This document shows, one piece after another, positions 11,690 through 22,780 of a stretch of 64,000 nt of DNA (the first letter of the stretch is position 1; each line of letters begins with the position of its first letter). The DNA is from Oxytricha trifallax (taxonomy: Eukaryota > Ciliophora > Spirotrichea > Sporadotrichida > Oxytrichidae). The translations under genes were made by a program, and so were the position numbers. The notes beneath the pieces were generated by a model that saw only the letters and a program-made list of their open reading frames with translations, was not told where the DNA came from and searched no databases. The stretch spans positions 62,001 through 126,000 of the forward strand of contig ARYC01000647.1 in assembly GCA_000711775.1 (NCBI GenBank). Reading direction: 5' to 3'.

Positions 11690-11860
11690 TGCTGACAAAA
11701 ATGGAAATTTATAAAAAGCCATTTCATCTTACTCATCATCTTCGTCATCTTCATCCTCATTTATCTAAAAGTCCTCTAAGTCCCCTCTCTATATAACTTT
11801 GAGTAACACCAGTCCAGTGGTGCCTATGGTCTTACCAGCCAGGATCACTAAAAAATAAAT
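11690..11860 (-). CDS. C-terminal segment with acidic tail
   Basis: The minus strand reads VILAGKTIGTTGLVLLKVIQ and then an acidic run NEDEDDEDDEQDEMAFYKF. The upstream end abuts a T-rich tract ending in AG on the coding strand, compatible with an intron 3' end or an IES boundary. A comparable acidic tail with the same M-x-F-type ending is at 894-1000. The family is unknown. It is convergent with the kinase segments. Confidence 0.4.
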
Positions 11861-13570
11861 AATAGAGATATACTTTTGGTAATTCACATTTTTTGTGAAT
11901 GCTTTATCTCCACCTACTTCTGGTCTATAACTGTAATATTAATATTATTTAAATTTATTAAGTTTAAATTAAATTAAATAATTTCCTATGAAAAAAATTA
12001 TGAATATTTAGATTTAACTAGTAGAATAATTAATAATATTTTATTATCGTTAAATGGTAATTGAATTAGAATACATAATTGAGTTATAAGTTGTTATTAA
12101 CTTTGTCAAAACCTAAGTAATATGATGTTTTTTTTTTGTTAAAGAATTCGAAGAAAGTTTAACCTTACAAGAGAAAGGTGTTATTTCATCACATTGAAGC
12201 AGTATGATAAATTGAATGAAATTTTGACATAAGTTTATGTTAAAAATCTCTTAAAATAGTGTATAATTTAGCTACTATGATGTAAAGTATATCTTTAATT
12301 GGAAGTAAAGCCAAATTAATTTACTATTGCCTCTTAAACAAACACCATTTTGCTTAGTTTTGATAAAGTCAACTGTCAGAAACGATTTGAAACTTATTTA
12401 TTATTAAATATTTAATTCTAGATTACTTTGGCAAAAATACATTAAAACATATTCAAAACTATCAAAAATGTATAAAGTACAAAATAATGTTATACAGTTT
12501 TTTTATTATTCAAACATTCTCTTTAAAGCCAAATAATCTTTTATATATTCATTAAAAGCATACATACCTATCCAATGTAACTCATTCAAAGAAACAAATG
12601 ATATTACTATAAATTGGCCATTAAGTATTTAATAGAGGTTTATAAGAATCAAAATAGTAAACAAATTGCTAAAATTTACATTTATTTCATATTCTTTAAA
12701 TGAATAATTCACATAATCTTATATCTATTTTAATCACTTGAATTCATTCACTATTTCTTGTAATATATTTATCTACTTATATATTATTATTTTAAGTAAT
12801 TTGAATAAGAGTAATTTAGATTATCTACTTATATTGTTTAATTAATTAAGCATAATTAAAAGCATACTATCTAATTCTAACCCAATAATTCGAGATTTTC
12901 TAATGGAGCCTCTTTCTATGAAATTGACATGATAACAAACATTTAATAGATTCTTCTCTATTTATCCGATAATCTTAACCCAATCTCTTTATATATTTGA
13001 TCCTTGACTTCCATAGAATGAGGAAAAGGTTAGTATTAACCGAATAAAATTCTTGAATGATTCTCTTAATTAACATTATTAATCATTTTAGTTAAATCAT
13101 GACAGCAACTTAGTGATTTGAAATGGAAAACCTAAAGAGATATCTGAGGAATTAACTCATGAAAGAGGAAAAAGCTTTGGGTGGAGTTGGATAGATAGAT
13201 AATTTTTAGGGAAGTTCCATTAATCTATTAGTTATTCTTAATTTATTTCTTTCTTGAAATTATGGCATCTAACTGTTATATACGATTTCGCTTCAAAATA
13301 TATAAAAATTTTCTCAAACTCCTATTCTACTAGGTTATTTTTTTTCATAAAGCTAAAATATCTACAATTATATTCAGATTTAATGTTATGATGTTACTAA
13401 AATCTTATTTATATTTTTCTTACTCAATTCATATCAATAAGATTTTAGACATCAACTAGCATTTTAATTTTATTTATTTATATTTATTTAATCCTTCCCA
13501 TAACAATAAATGAGAATGAATAATTAAATTGTTTAATTTAAATTTACAGAAATATAAAAAGCAATTAAAC
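11861..13570. other. Mostly AT-rich, one weak coding candidate
   Basis: Nothing convincing except about 13090-13240, where a plus-strand frame reads GKPKEISEELTHERGKSFGW and then WIDRQFLGKF. This is too short to assign. The rest looks like IES-type sequence. Confidence 0.35.
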
Positions 13571-14096
13571 ATGAAAACTTTTATACCAAAACTATGCTAT
13601 GAGCTAGACACTGAATCATATGTTCAAGATAGATATAGAAAAGTACTTCAAATTAGTGATAAAGCTGTTGTAAAAGTTTATAAAAACACTGGCTATACTC
13701 TTAATAAACTTTTAGATCTTGCGAAGCTGAAAGGATTTGTAAGAAATATGACTAATTCTAGAAGTTCACAAAATATATATTTCTTACATGCGAGAGAAAA
13801 AAGTTATTCGAAAATTTATAAATAAACAAAAAGAGCTGCCTTAGTTACCAAACAATTATGAGAAGCAATTGAAAAACCTTATAATAGAATACTCAAATAA
13901 TGTACTATCAGTATACGAGTTAGATATAAATGAAAAATATGCGATCCCACACTTTAAAAAATAGAAACTAAAACTCTTGAAATAACGTAAGAGATATACA
14001 AATAAATAAGACAAGAGAGTAGTAAATTTATTTTCTGGGTAATCCAAATTTTTTAAAGCATAGCACAACAGCTTTGAGTCTTTACCTTAAATTTGA
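13571..14096 (+). pseudogene. Unidentified gene, basic protein, one frame change
   Basis: ATG at 13571 opens MKTFIPKLCYELDTESYVQD, which reads well to about 13790; the TGA of that frame is at 13859. A shifted frame takes over near 13795 (REKKVIRKFINKQKEL), continues through ELDINEKYAIPHFKKQKLKL and ends at TGA 14094-14096. The two frames join smoothly in character, so a single-base change near 13790 is the likely break. No family is recognised; the protein is K-rich. Confidence 0.5.
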
Positions 14097-14709
14097 TTGA
14101 CTATCTATAAGATTATTCTAATAATAAAATCATAAATAAGAAAGTCATTGCACTCAACCACCTATCTCTTTGATTGATCTAATCTACTTGCTCGAATTTT
14201 TAATGCTAAATTCTATACGGTAATGAATTCACAATATATGCAAACTAATCTGATTTGTAAACCAATTTAATTTGTAAACAAAGACAAAGGTATAATTATA
14301 AATAAGAATTGGGCCAAACTGTATTTCTAGTTATTCGTGCTGTTATGAATCAATTAACAAAAGATGTGCAGATGCATCACTTAGCTAGTTAGTTAGTCGT
14401 TTATTTATGACAAGAGAATATTTATAATTAACATTAGGAAAGAGAAAGAGATATATTTGACAAATATCTCCTTGACTCTGGCTAAGCACTAAATGATGCA
14501 TATTGAATGTGGTTGTTTTGCTCATCATTTTTTTAACAATATATTCCCTTGTTAATTTCTCTAAGAAAACAGATAATAAAGGTGACTTTATTATAAAATA
14601 TGTTGAAGCTCTTATAAACATTATCATTTTGAACACAAATATGAACTGGGTAAGACTTCAATTACTGTCTAGAAGAGTGCAAAGTGCAAAATTGGGGAAT
14701 ACTACTGAT

Positions 14710-14986
14710 TTCTTATTGTTGACTATAAAGCAAAGCAAACTTTAAATATAAACAGATTGAAGATTGTTTTGTATTTATAAAAGGATTAAATTCAAAAAGC
14801 AATGCAAATAAAAATATAGTTAAAAATGTTCTGTAATTATCAACAATAAAAATAAGTAAATAAATTGAAGGTCATTATGATAGTGAGAATGGTGATGATG
14901 ACATAACATAAGCTAAAGACACTTAGGCTGATAATAAAAAAGAAAATGAAGAAGAGATCATGCCTAAAAGCAATAAACATCTCTGA
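14710..14986 (+). CDS. C-terminal segment of an unidentified acidic-tailed protein
   Basis: The plus-strand frame reads IEDCFVFIKGLNSKSNANKN, then IEGHYDSENGDDDITQAKDT and ends EEEIMPKSNKHL with TGA at 14984-14986. Composition is clearly protein-like although the DNA is AT-rich. It may belong with the 13571-14096 segment, with the AT-rich 14100-14500 stretch as an interruption. Between them, 14390-14740 has overlapping open frames on both strands and cannot be resolved. Confidence 0.45.
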
Positions 14987-15320
14987 AAAAGATTCCTTAA
15001 AAGATTAAAAGTTAAAATCAATCTAATTCCTGAATTTAACACATTTTTATTTTTATTTATTTATTATATTTTATTAAGGTGTTAGGTGCATTAAAATAAA
15101 ATTTAATAAATTAATGTGAAATATTCATAAATTAAGAAAAACGATTAGGAAGATCCTTCATAATTAATTGATTATTATTAAATATAAATAAGATTATATA
15201 ATAATAATAGGATCACATTGAGGTCTCTGGGGACCCCCCCATCGTTTATATATGATAATATGTAAGTGTCAAGCCCTTTTAAGTTATATATGTCCTCTTT
15301 AATATGGACATTAACTACTT

Positions 15321-16709
15321 TCATTTAAAACACTTTACTTCTCTCTCGTGTTCGTCGGACCACTTCTTTTTCTTCCTCTGTTCTTTTCTTTGTCTCTATC
15401 TTGTTTTAGATATAGAGGCTGAATGGTTCATTTCACAATCATAACTAGCAAATTTTTCATTTTCACTCTGTTGGAGTGAGTTGGTGAGAAGTGCTCTTTC
15501 TTTTAGACTTCTTAGCTATAACTCAGCTTGGAACAGTGGGCTGAGTTGATTAATTAACTAGATCTCCCATTGCTCGAACTCAGGATCAATGCTTGCTTAT
15601 TTAGCATCAGAAAGTCTTTGCAAGAGTTTGAATCTGATATTCGTTCGGTTGGAGGTTTAAGAATTTACTAAGTAGTAGTTTTAGTTTATACTTCTTTTGT
15701 TCTGAGTAGTATGTCTAGTTTAATGTTCAGTGACTAGTTAATACTGTTTAGTATTGTTTTAGGTTATGCCAGATTCTGATGCATAGTCTAGTCGTGACGT
15801 ATTTGTGAGTCTCCTATTTAGTACCCTATTTAAGACATATCTAATGTCTACTTTTGGAAAGATAGTGATTCCTTTGGTTTTTCCCCTTCTTTCTCTTTTT
15901 CTATGATGTTTGATTCCGTTTCGGTAGATTAGGTTATGGATCCCTGACCATTCTTTTTGGAATCTGGTTAGCTTCTTTTATTTGAATTATATAAGTAAGG
16001 TCTCTTTATAGTTTGTTTAGGGTTTGGTTAAAAAGATTTTTCCCTTAGGTTCCATTCACATTTTTGTATTTCATCCTTGTCCTATTAAGTAGTAGAGTTT
16101 TGGTTTGGGGGTCTCTGGGTTTTGTGGAGTTAAGAAGTCTATTATTTGGACCTATTGGGAGAATTTTTCCTCTACTACTTGGGTTATGTAGATATCTCTG
16201 AATCTTAAGTTTCTTGTTGGTATACAAGTTCTCCGAAAAGTTGCATAAAAGCTTCTTATTTTTCAGGTGTGAAGGGGTTTGCTGAAGCAGTTGAGTAATT
16301 AGGAACTATCCAATTTAGTTCTGTTTGAAATTGTGGTGATTCAAGAACTTATCTTTGGCAATTGTTCCTCTTCTTGGGGTATGATATCTTTTAATACCAG
16401 TCGAAGGTAGAAGGCTTAGTTGTATTAGCTAATCTTGGTATAGTAAAGTGAGGGAGCATCTATGTCATCGATCTCCATGTCTGACTGTGAGTCGTCGATG
16501 TAATACATATGATGTTCAGGGTATTTAGTAGGGTAGTCTTAAAGGACTATTTCTTCATCAGACATTTCGCTGTCTGTTTCACATTGGTCATCATCTTGTC
16601 CATTGGTAACTATACACCTAGTTGGTGCTAAGTTATTGAAAGAGCTTTTGGTTATTACCCATGATGGGGAACCTTGGTTGAGGAACGATTTAACAGGAAT
16701 GTTTGCCAT
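15321..16709 (-). pseudogene. Unidentified gene, acidic N-terminus and basic C-terminus
   Basis: ATG at 16709 starts MANIPVKSFLNQGSPSWVIT; the first about 130 residues include an acidic stretch (YYIDDSQSDMEIDDIDAPSL). After a TGA near 16345 a second frame covers the Q/K/S-rich middle, and a third gives DPEFEQWEIQLINQLSPLFQ and ends KKKKWSDEHEREVKCFK before TGA at 15321-15323. The island has clear AT-rich borders. The left border (about 15225) shows a short GC patch with seven C residues. I do not recognise a family. The C-terminal K/R/E-rich tail is like that of the island at 35630-36150 in style but is not an evident homologue. Confidence 0.5.
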
Positions 16710-18017
16710 ATAGACTTATCGTCACAGTTCCTATAAGTATCAACCTAATTTAATAATGATAGGATTATATAATGATTTATTTTATATTGAATAATCTTTT
16801 ATTTTAAGTATAATATAGTTAGTTAGTAAGTTGGGTAGAATCTAAAAATATTAGTAACTTGAATAAAGCCACATAAAGCTTTAGACTTAAACAAGATCTA
16901 ATATAAATAATTATTCTTACAGGAGAGATGATAATAAGCTAAATCAATATAGAAAGAATAGCAATAATTACGATAACAAATTTAAAATGAACAAAATTAA
17001 AATAGGTTGTATTTTCTTATATTAGTAGTAAAATAATGGGTAAATTTATAATAAAGCACAGAAGTATCAAATATGTATGAAGAAAACCTAATAAATTTTA
17101 TCATTAAAAAAGAGTGTTAATAGCCTTATAAAAATTATTCTTAGTAAAATTATATTTTCTTATCAGAAGATTTAAGTAAAGTAAGTCTTTAGTACTTCTC
17201 ATCAAAATTGCTCTCTAGTATTTTATGAATATTTTCTAAAAATATTAATATTATAAATTAGGGAACTCCGAATTTAATATAATTTTGACATTTATAATTT
17301 CATTTCAACTATCAATGAAATCATGCACGCTCACACACATACTGCTTTTCTTTGGAAAATATCTTATATTATTGACAGCTCTTGAACTGTTGAAAATCTC
17401 TCAATGGTTAAAATTATCATAAGTTTAAGCTAATTTAACTATTCTTATAAACTTCAATGATGAAAATATTTTACTATAAATCAATGAACTAAATAATTTG
17501 AATATCAATTTCATTGAAACTTTAAACTCAATATAAGTAATATGAAATGGTTAATGAAATAATAAAAGTAATAGTAAGATTTTAATATCACTATTGTTAT
17601 TGCTACTTTAGTATGTCCAAATTCAAATTAAGTATCTAATTTTTAGAATCATTGAACTATCTAAAATGTAACTTTATAGCAATAATCCACTAATCGTATA
17701 ATATGAGCAGGATATAACATTTGTTCACATATCTCACAGCTAAAGAATAAATTTTGGAAGAAAACCTTTAATTTAAAATGTAAAACAATCTTAATTATAG
17801 TAAATATGATTATATTTCACTATTTTATTAACATATTGAATTAAAAATCATTAAGAGGATACTTTTTAATTGATATAAATATCCTTTCTTGTAAGTGTAA
17901 AATAACCTCATGCTAGAGTTATAAAAAACACTAAACAAATTTATCAGTTCAACAAATTAAAACATTCTAGATCAATTAAATAAAAATCCAATTTTAACGA
18001 ATCTAAAAAAGATATTG

Positions 18018-18055
<38 letters not shown>

Positions 18056-18370
18056 AAAGCTAATATAGTTTTGTCATAAGGATATTAAAGTAGTTAATCA
18101 AAAACATATATATAGCAAAGGTTGGAGCATTGTGATCACCAGATACATCATAAATTAATATAAAAAGCCCTCATATTGGAAAAACCATTAATAAATATCA
18201 AAGATTTGGATAAATGAATAAACGTTAAAAAATTTAAAGATAATCGATGATTTTCACAAACCTAAATCTAAAAGATTCAATTCTAAGTATCAATATCATG
18301 ACTCGTAAAAATTCATTGACAAAGATATCACGGGAATTTATATTTTATAAGCTCATTACTTTCTTTGATC
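16710..18370. other. AT-rich stretch, no gene seen
   Basis: No frame gives protein-like sequence. It includes a TA microsatellite at 18022-18051. Probably IES-like. Confidence 0.4.
18022..18051. repeat. TA dinucleotide microsatellite
   Basis: About 15 uninterrupted TA units. A similar tract lies at 58569-58595, close to the TBE. Confidence 0.95.
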
Positions 18371-18479
18371 AAGGCAGATGGTAAATTAGGTTTCTAATGA
18401 ATTAACAAAATAAGATTTCAAAATCTAAACAATAAAAATAAAAATATAGTATGAAATAATTCTGAGTGCCAATGAGATG

Positions 18480-18610
18480 GTGAAGGAAGAAAAGAAGGAA
18501 GCAAGCAATCATGCAAATGAACAATCAAGGAGCAAGCATGAAAGCAAGCAAAATGCAAGCAGAAAGCAAGCAATCAATGTGAACAAACAAGGAGGAAGCA
18601 ATAATTTGAA
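18480..18610 (+). repeat. Degenerate GCAAGCA-type repeat, possibly coding
   Basis: AGCAAGCA words recur six or more times with spacers related to ATCAATGNAAACAATCAAGG. A plus-strand frame across it is open from about 18440 to TGA near 18710 and reads K/E/S/N/Q-rich (for example EEKKEASNHANEQSRSKHES). It may be a low-complexity protein segment or simply a repeat. Confidence 0.55.
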
Positions 18611-18922
18611 AAGTCATGGTATTTTGGAAACAATTTTCTAACATGATGTGGTTTTGTCCCTAACCATGTTTCTCGATGTTTCCAGATTAATCAAATGACG
18701 GCTGTCTATAGTTAAATAAATGTTTCATTCAAAATGCTTTATATCTTAATTTATTTGTATTAAATATTTGAATATATTGAGTAGCCTCTCATATAATATA
18801 TTACATCAAAATATGTAAATATGACTTTGGAGAGAGATTCAAAACAAATTTAAAGTAGTAGTGCTGATGTGAAATTGCAATTAAAAATGCTTTTTTCTCC
18901 AATATTTGGCATAAAGTTTTAA

Positions 18923-19515
18923 TTTTACTCGGGTAATGCCCCCCCTGGGGAGGCCCCAAAAATATTTTCAACATTTTTAATAAAATGTTCTAAAAATGAT
19001 TAAAACATCAAAATAGCATGTTAAACAAATTAATTAGGTCGAAAATGACTTTTCGAAGAAATCTAGAGCAACCCAGACTATAATAATATTTCAAATTAAC
19101 ATTATAAAATCATTATATTTTTTCCAATTATTTAATGTATAATTCCACAAATAAAATTACAGATATAATGATTAACTGTTATAATAGCATGAAAAGCTTT
19201 TTTTTAAATGTTAATTTAAAGATCATTACACCTCAAAGATTGTGTTAAATGCTAATATAACAGTTAATCATTATATCTGTAATTTTATTTGTGGAATTAT
19301 ACATTAAATAATTGGAAAAAATATAATGATTTTATAATGTTAAGTTGAAATATTATTATAGTCTGGGTTGCTCTAAATTTCTTCGAAAAGTCATTTTCGA
19401 CCTAATTAATTTGTTAAAACATGCTATTTTGATGTTTTAATCATTTTTAGAACATTTTATTAGAAATATAGAAAATATTTTAGCGGCCCCCCACAGGGTC
19501 ATTGCCCTTTTACTC
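18923..19515. mobile_element. 577 bp foldback element with 8 bp target duplication
   Basis: Bases 18931-19507 form two inverted arms of about 260 bases around a spacer of about 60 bases. The ends are GGGTAATG on the left and CATTGCCC on the right, each next to a G/C-rich patch. The octamer TTTTACTC is present immediately outside both ends (18923-18930 and 19508-19515), which is the hallmark of an insertion. There is no open reading frame of note. An 8 bp duplication and G-run ends are shared with the Merlin-type element at 47279-48604, so it may be a non-autonomous relative; hAT elements also make 8 bp duplications. Confidence 0.85.
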
Positions 19516-20750
19516 AATATATAATGAGGTCATTTAATGATTTTTACAATCTCTCAGCCCAAATTTCACACTAGTTTCTTTAGCAACTTGAAGTTTTTGT
19601 CTTGTTATGATAACTTATGATGGAATTGTTAAAGAAAAAGATTTTTGATATGACAAAGCATATAAAAACATGAAACTCTACCTGTAAATAATTTTTTTAA
19701 AAAATTAAAAAAATTTCTTGAATAATTTAATTATCAAAAATGTTTATAATAGATGATTTTAGTCAATTTTAAAAGAAATATAAAAATTATTAAGATTATT
19801 GGAGATCTTAATTATATAAACAATTTGAAAAATTTTGAATATTTAATTATACCATTAATAATAATCAAGAATCTAGATATGTTGAAATAATAATTTTTAT
19901 AAACTAGTTACAAAGACGAGCTAAGTTTAAATTTATTTTTCTCACTTTGCACTTATAAATATATTAACTGGCTTTTATGCATATATTAATTTTCTTATTA
20001 TAATACTTGAAATAATATTTTAATAATTATCATTTTATTCAATTATTATTACTTTACTTATAAGACGAGCATTTTGAATGAATACATTTGTATTTTAAAT
20101 ATACTAGAAATTTCAATATTATTATTGCAGATAGTATTATTAAAAAACATAGTTCATATTAGGTATTTTAAAATTACTCACTTATACCTATTTATTAATC
20201 ATAATAATTTTTAGTTATTTTTGAATAATTCTTATTATTTGTAACGATTCTAAATTTTTAATCATTCACTTTTGAAATTGTAAGTAATTTCTCTAATTCT
20301 TAACTCAAGGTAATTTAATTTTATTCTAATTGTGTAATAAATAAAGGGTATTGAAATTTAATTATATATAATTATTTTTTTTTAAAAAAAGAATAAATAT
20401 CATTTAAAAATTAATAAAATAATATAATAATTTATAAAAAGAATAGATTTGCTTAATATACCATAAATGAAATGGAAATAAAAAAATTATATAATATTCA
20501 TTAATTTTCAAACCTGTTGAAAATTGTTCTTATATATAATGTCATTTATATTTTTAATTTATATGCATTTAACTAATAATAAATTAGAAATGCATTTTAC
20601 TTATCTATAACTAGTGAAATTCATATAAATCAAAATTACTGATGTTGTATAAGCTAATAATGCATTGATAATTCTAATTATGTATATTAATAATTTAATG
20701 TCTTAATATTGGACATGATCAATATATTATAGTAGATATTCTAAAATAAT
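19516..20750. other. AT-rich stretch, no gene seen
   Basis: A+T is very high and no frame is protein-like. It lies between the 577 bp foldback and the inverted-repeat-bounded element. Confidence 0.4.
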
Positions 20751-20751
20751 A

Positions 20752-22780
20752 AAAACCCAATGCTATTATTTACAAAACTTGGGTAACGATAGAAATTAAT
20801 ACAAATACAATTACATTAAACTGATTGCCATTTAAATCACTTCACAAATTTGCTAATCTTTCTTTCAAAGTCTTAAATTGTTCCATCCTCTCGTTGTCCA
20901 AATCTTTTAAGTCGTCGCTTGCTTCATCCATAGGTCTGAATTTCTTTGCTTCACCAGTCAATGACTCCACGGTAATTTTTGTGAGAGCAGTCTTGAATAT
21001 AAGCATGAACTTCAGGGGGAAATGGCGAGAGCTCATCATGAGCTTGACCAAGTCCTTACGGTGAACGAGTATATTCCTTCTCTGCTTCATAAGCGCTCTA
21101 ACCTTCTTCTTTAGATCATTTTGGTGTACTTCATGCCCTTATTTCCAATTCTTACTCCACAGTATTCTGAATGGTCTGCCAAAATACCACCAAGCGCGCA
21201 GATTTTGCCTCCAAGCAAGCCCAGTTGAAAGTGATCATCGCCTCAGAGTGATAGTCCTGGTCGATCCCATTCAGATATTGCTGGTGATAGGGTGGCACCT
21301 TCAATTTGTCCAGGCCAGCTCTCAGCTCCAGTATCTTGTTCTCTATATTCAGGTCGCTCCTCATTGCTCGTTACAAAGCAGGTCGTAAAAGTATGCATGG
21401 GAGATTTTCACATCGGGATTTTCTGCTGAGTTTTTTCTCATGCCTTGTTGCAGGCGAATTAGACCTATTTACAGCATAAAGCATTGTCGAATAGTTCCCC
21501 AATCGAGAGCGCACAGTTTTTTCTAGTGAGTTACAAATCCCTGCACAGACAGCTGCTCTAATTTTCAAGATGGACTCATCTTTGATTGCATGGAATATTT
21601 GTTATTTGGAATATTCAAAAATTTCTGAAAATTGTTGTAGGACCCATTATCTCTCTAACCTGTTTAGGCATCTTCTCAATCCCTCATAGGTAAACTTTAA
21701 TAGCTCTTGCATTAGAACAATACAGATTTCGCTAGGCGGAAAGCAGTAGAGCCTCACGCTTTTCGATAAGAGCTTAGTGCTTTGCACAAGAGCCATATAG
21801 TTTACGCCAAGGCACAAATGGTAGCATTTTCCATTTTTTTCGAAATTTATTAGGTTCTGCCAACTATGGCAGCCAATGTGACAGTTAATGCTCTGTCACC
21901 ATTGCTTCTTTAAATGTTGTTTGTTTGTTTTCTTAGTGATGATTGGAGCTCAGCTATTATTCAATAAAAGACTCCCATCCAGACATTCATTGGCTTAATT
22001 GGCTAGGCGGCTCTGAGTCAATGGTATCTGGACAGCAAGTGTTCTTGAGATAATTGCTGGGACTCGCCCCCTGATCACTTTACTTGAGTAAAAGGTTACG
22101 TTGTGCTCCTTCCCTACATATGGTATTGAAAACTCATGATTGAATTGTTACCATTTGAGAGTAGACGAAGCATCTAAAATAGGATCCAAGAAGTTACCCA
22201 TGGTTTGGTAATGTGTCGAATCATCAATATGGGGGCCGCCCTCTTCCTACCTCGTATTTACAATCTCATTCAAGGCCTCTTCCACTACAGACGCAAGTCA
22301 ACGCGTCGATTGTGGACCTAGAATGCAGCTAACCACTCCTCAGAAGGCCTCCTAGCTTCTAATCGCGACCTAAATGTTACTCATGAGGTCGTTTAAGCGC
22401 TATTTGAAAGATGTCTTTAAGAGCAGGAGATCGTCAAATTCTAGATGATCGAGAAGTAGATCCTCAGTTGGGTCCTCCGCCAACTCTGGGTCTTCTTTAC
22501 AGCTTGAAGAGGTACGAATATCGAGTACGAGGGAGTTCATGGAATGTATTTAGGTGTTGATTTGGATTTGAAAAGTATTATTATAGGGTTTGAGAAAGTT
22601 ATAATAATTAAATAGGGGATCTCGTCATCTTGGTAGCTTTAGTATAAATGCCTATACTACTACTACTGGTACAAGCCCTCTTTTATATTCGTAAAGCTAC
22701 CAAATATTAAAAAAAATTCTATACATCTTAATTAATTATTATCATCACCCAAGTTTTGTAAATAATAGCATTGGGGTTTT
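20752..22780. mobile_element. 2.0 kb element with about 33 bp inverted ends
   Basis: CCCAATGCTATTATTTACAA and the following AACTTGGGT at 20756-20784 recur as the reverse complement at 22747-22776. The right end reads as AAAACCCC followed by AATGC when reversed; the left has one C fewer. These outer bases resemble the C4A4 telomere repeat. No obvious target duplication was found. The interior is much more GC-rich than the flanks and holds one minus-strand gene. It may be a DNA transposon of an unrecognised family or a gene segment that arrived between inverted repeats. Confidence 0.65.
20842..22540 (-). pseudogene. Unidentified gene inside the inverted-repeat element
   Basis: ATG at 22540 starts MNSLVLDIRTSSSCKEDPEL with an acidic N-terminus. 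The same frame remains usable down to about 21128 but contains about four in-frame TGAs. Convincing blocks are EEALNEIVNTRQEEGG near 22280, FSIPYVGKEHNVTFYSSKVI near 22120 and MRSDLNIENKILELRAGLDK at 21364. A frame change near 21125 leads to a strongly protein-like C-terminal part (NDLKKKVRALMKQRRNILVH onward) that ends in TGA just below 20845. Parts of the middle are also open in another frame, so the exact reading there is uncertain. No transposase or other known domain is recognised. Confidence 0.5.

Noticed and set aside
14385-14745. Overlapping 80-codon frames on both strands
   Set aside because: Neither reading is clearly better and both are hydrophobic and low in complexity, so no gene is called here.
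20842-22540. TGA as a sense codon in germline-limited genes
   Set aside because: Open frames are weak evidence when TGA is the only stop, and in the SecA-like gene a TGA replaces an expected glycine, as plain mutation would. Kept only as a question in the findings.
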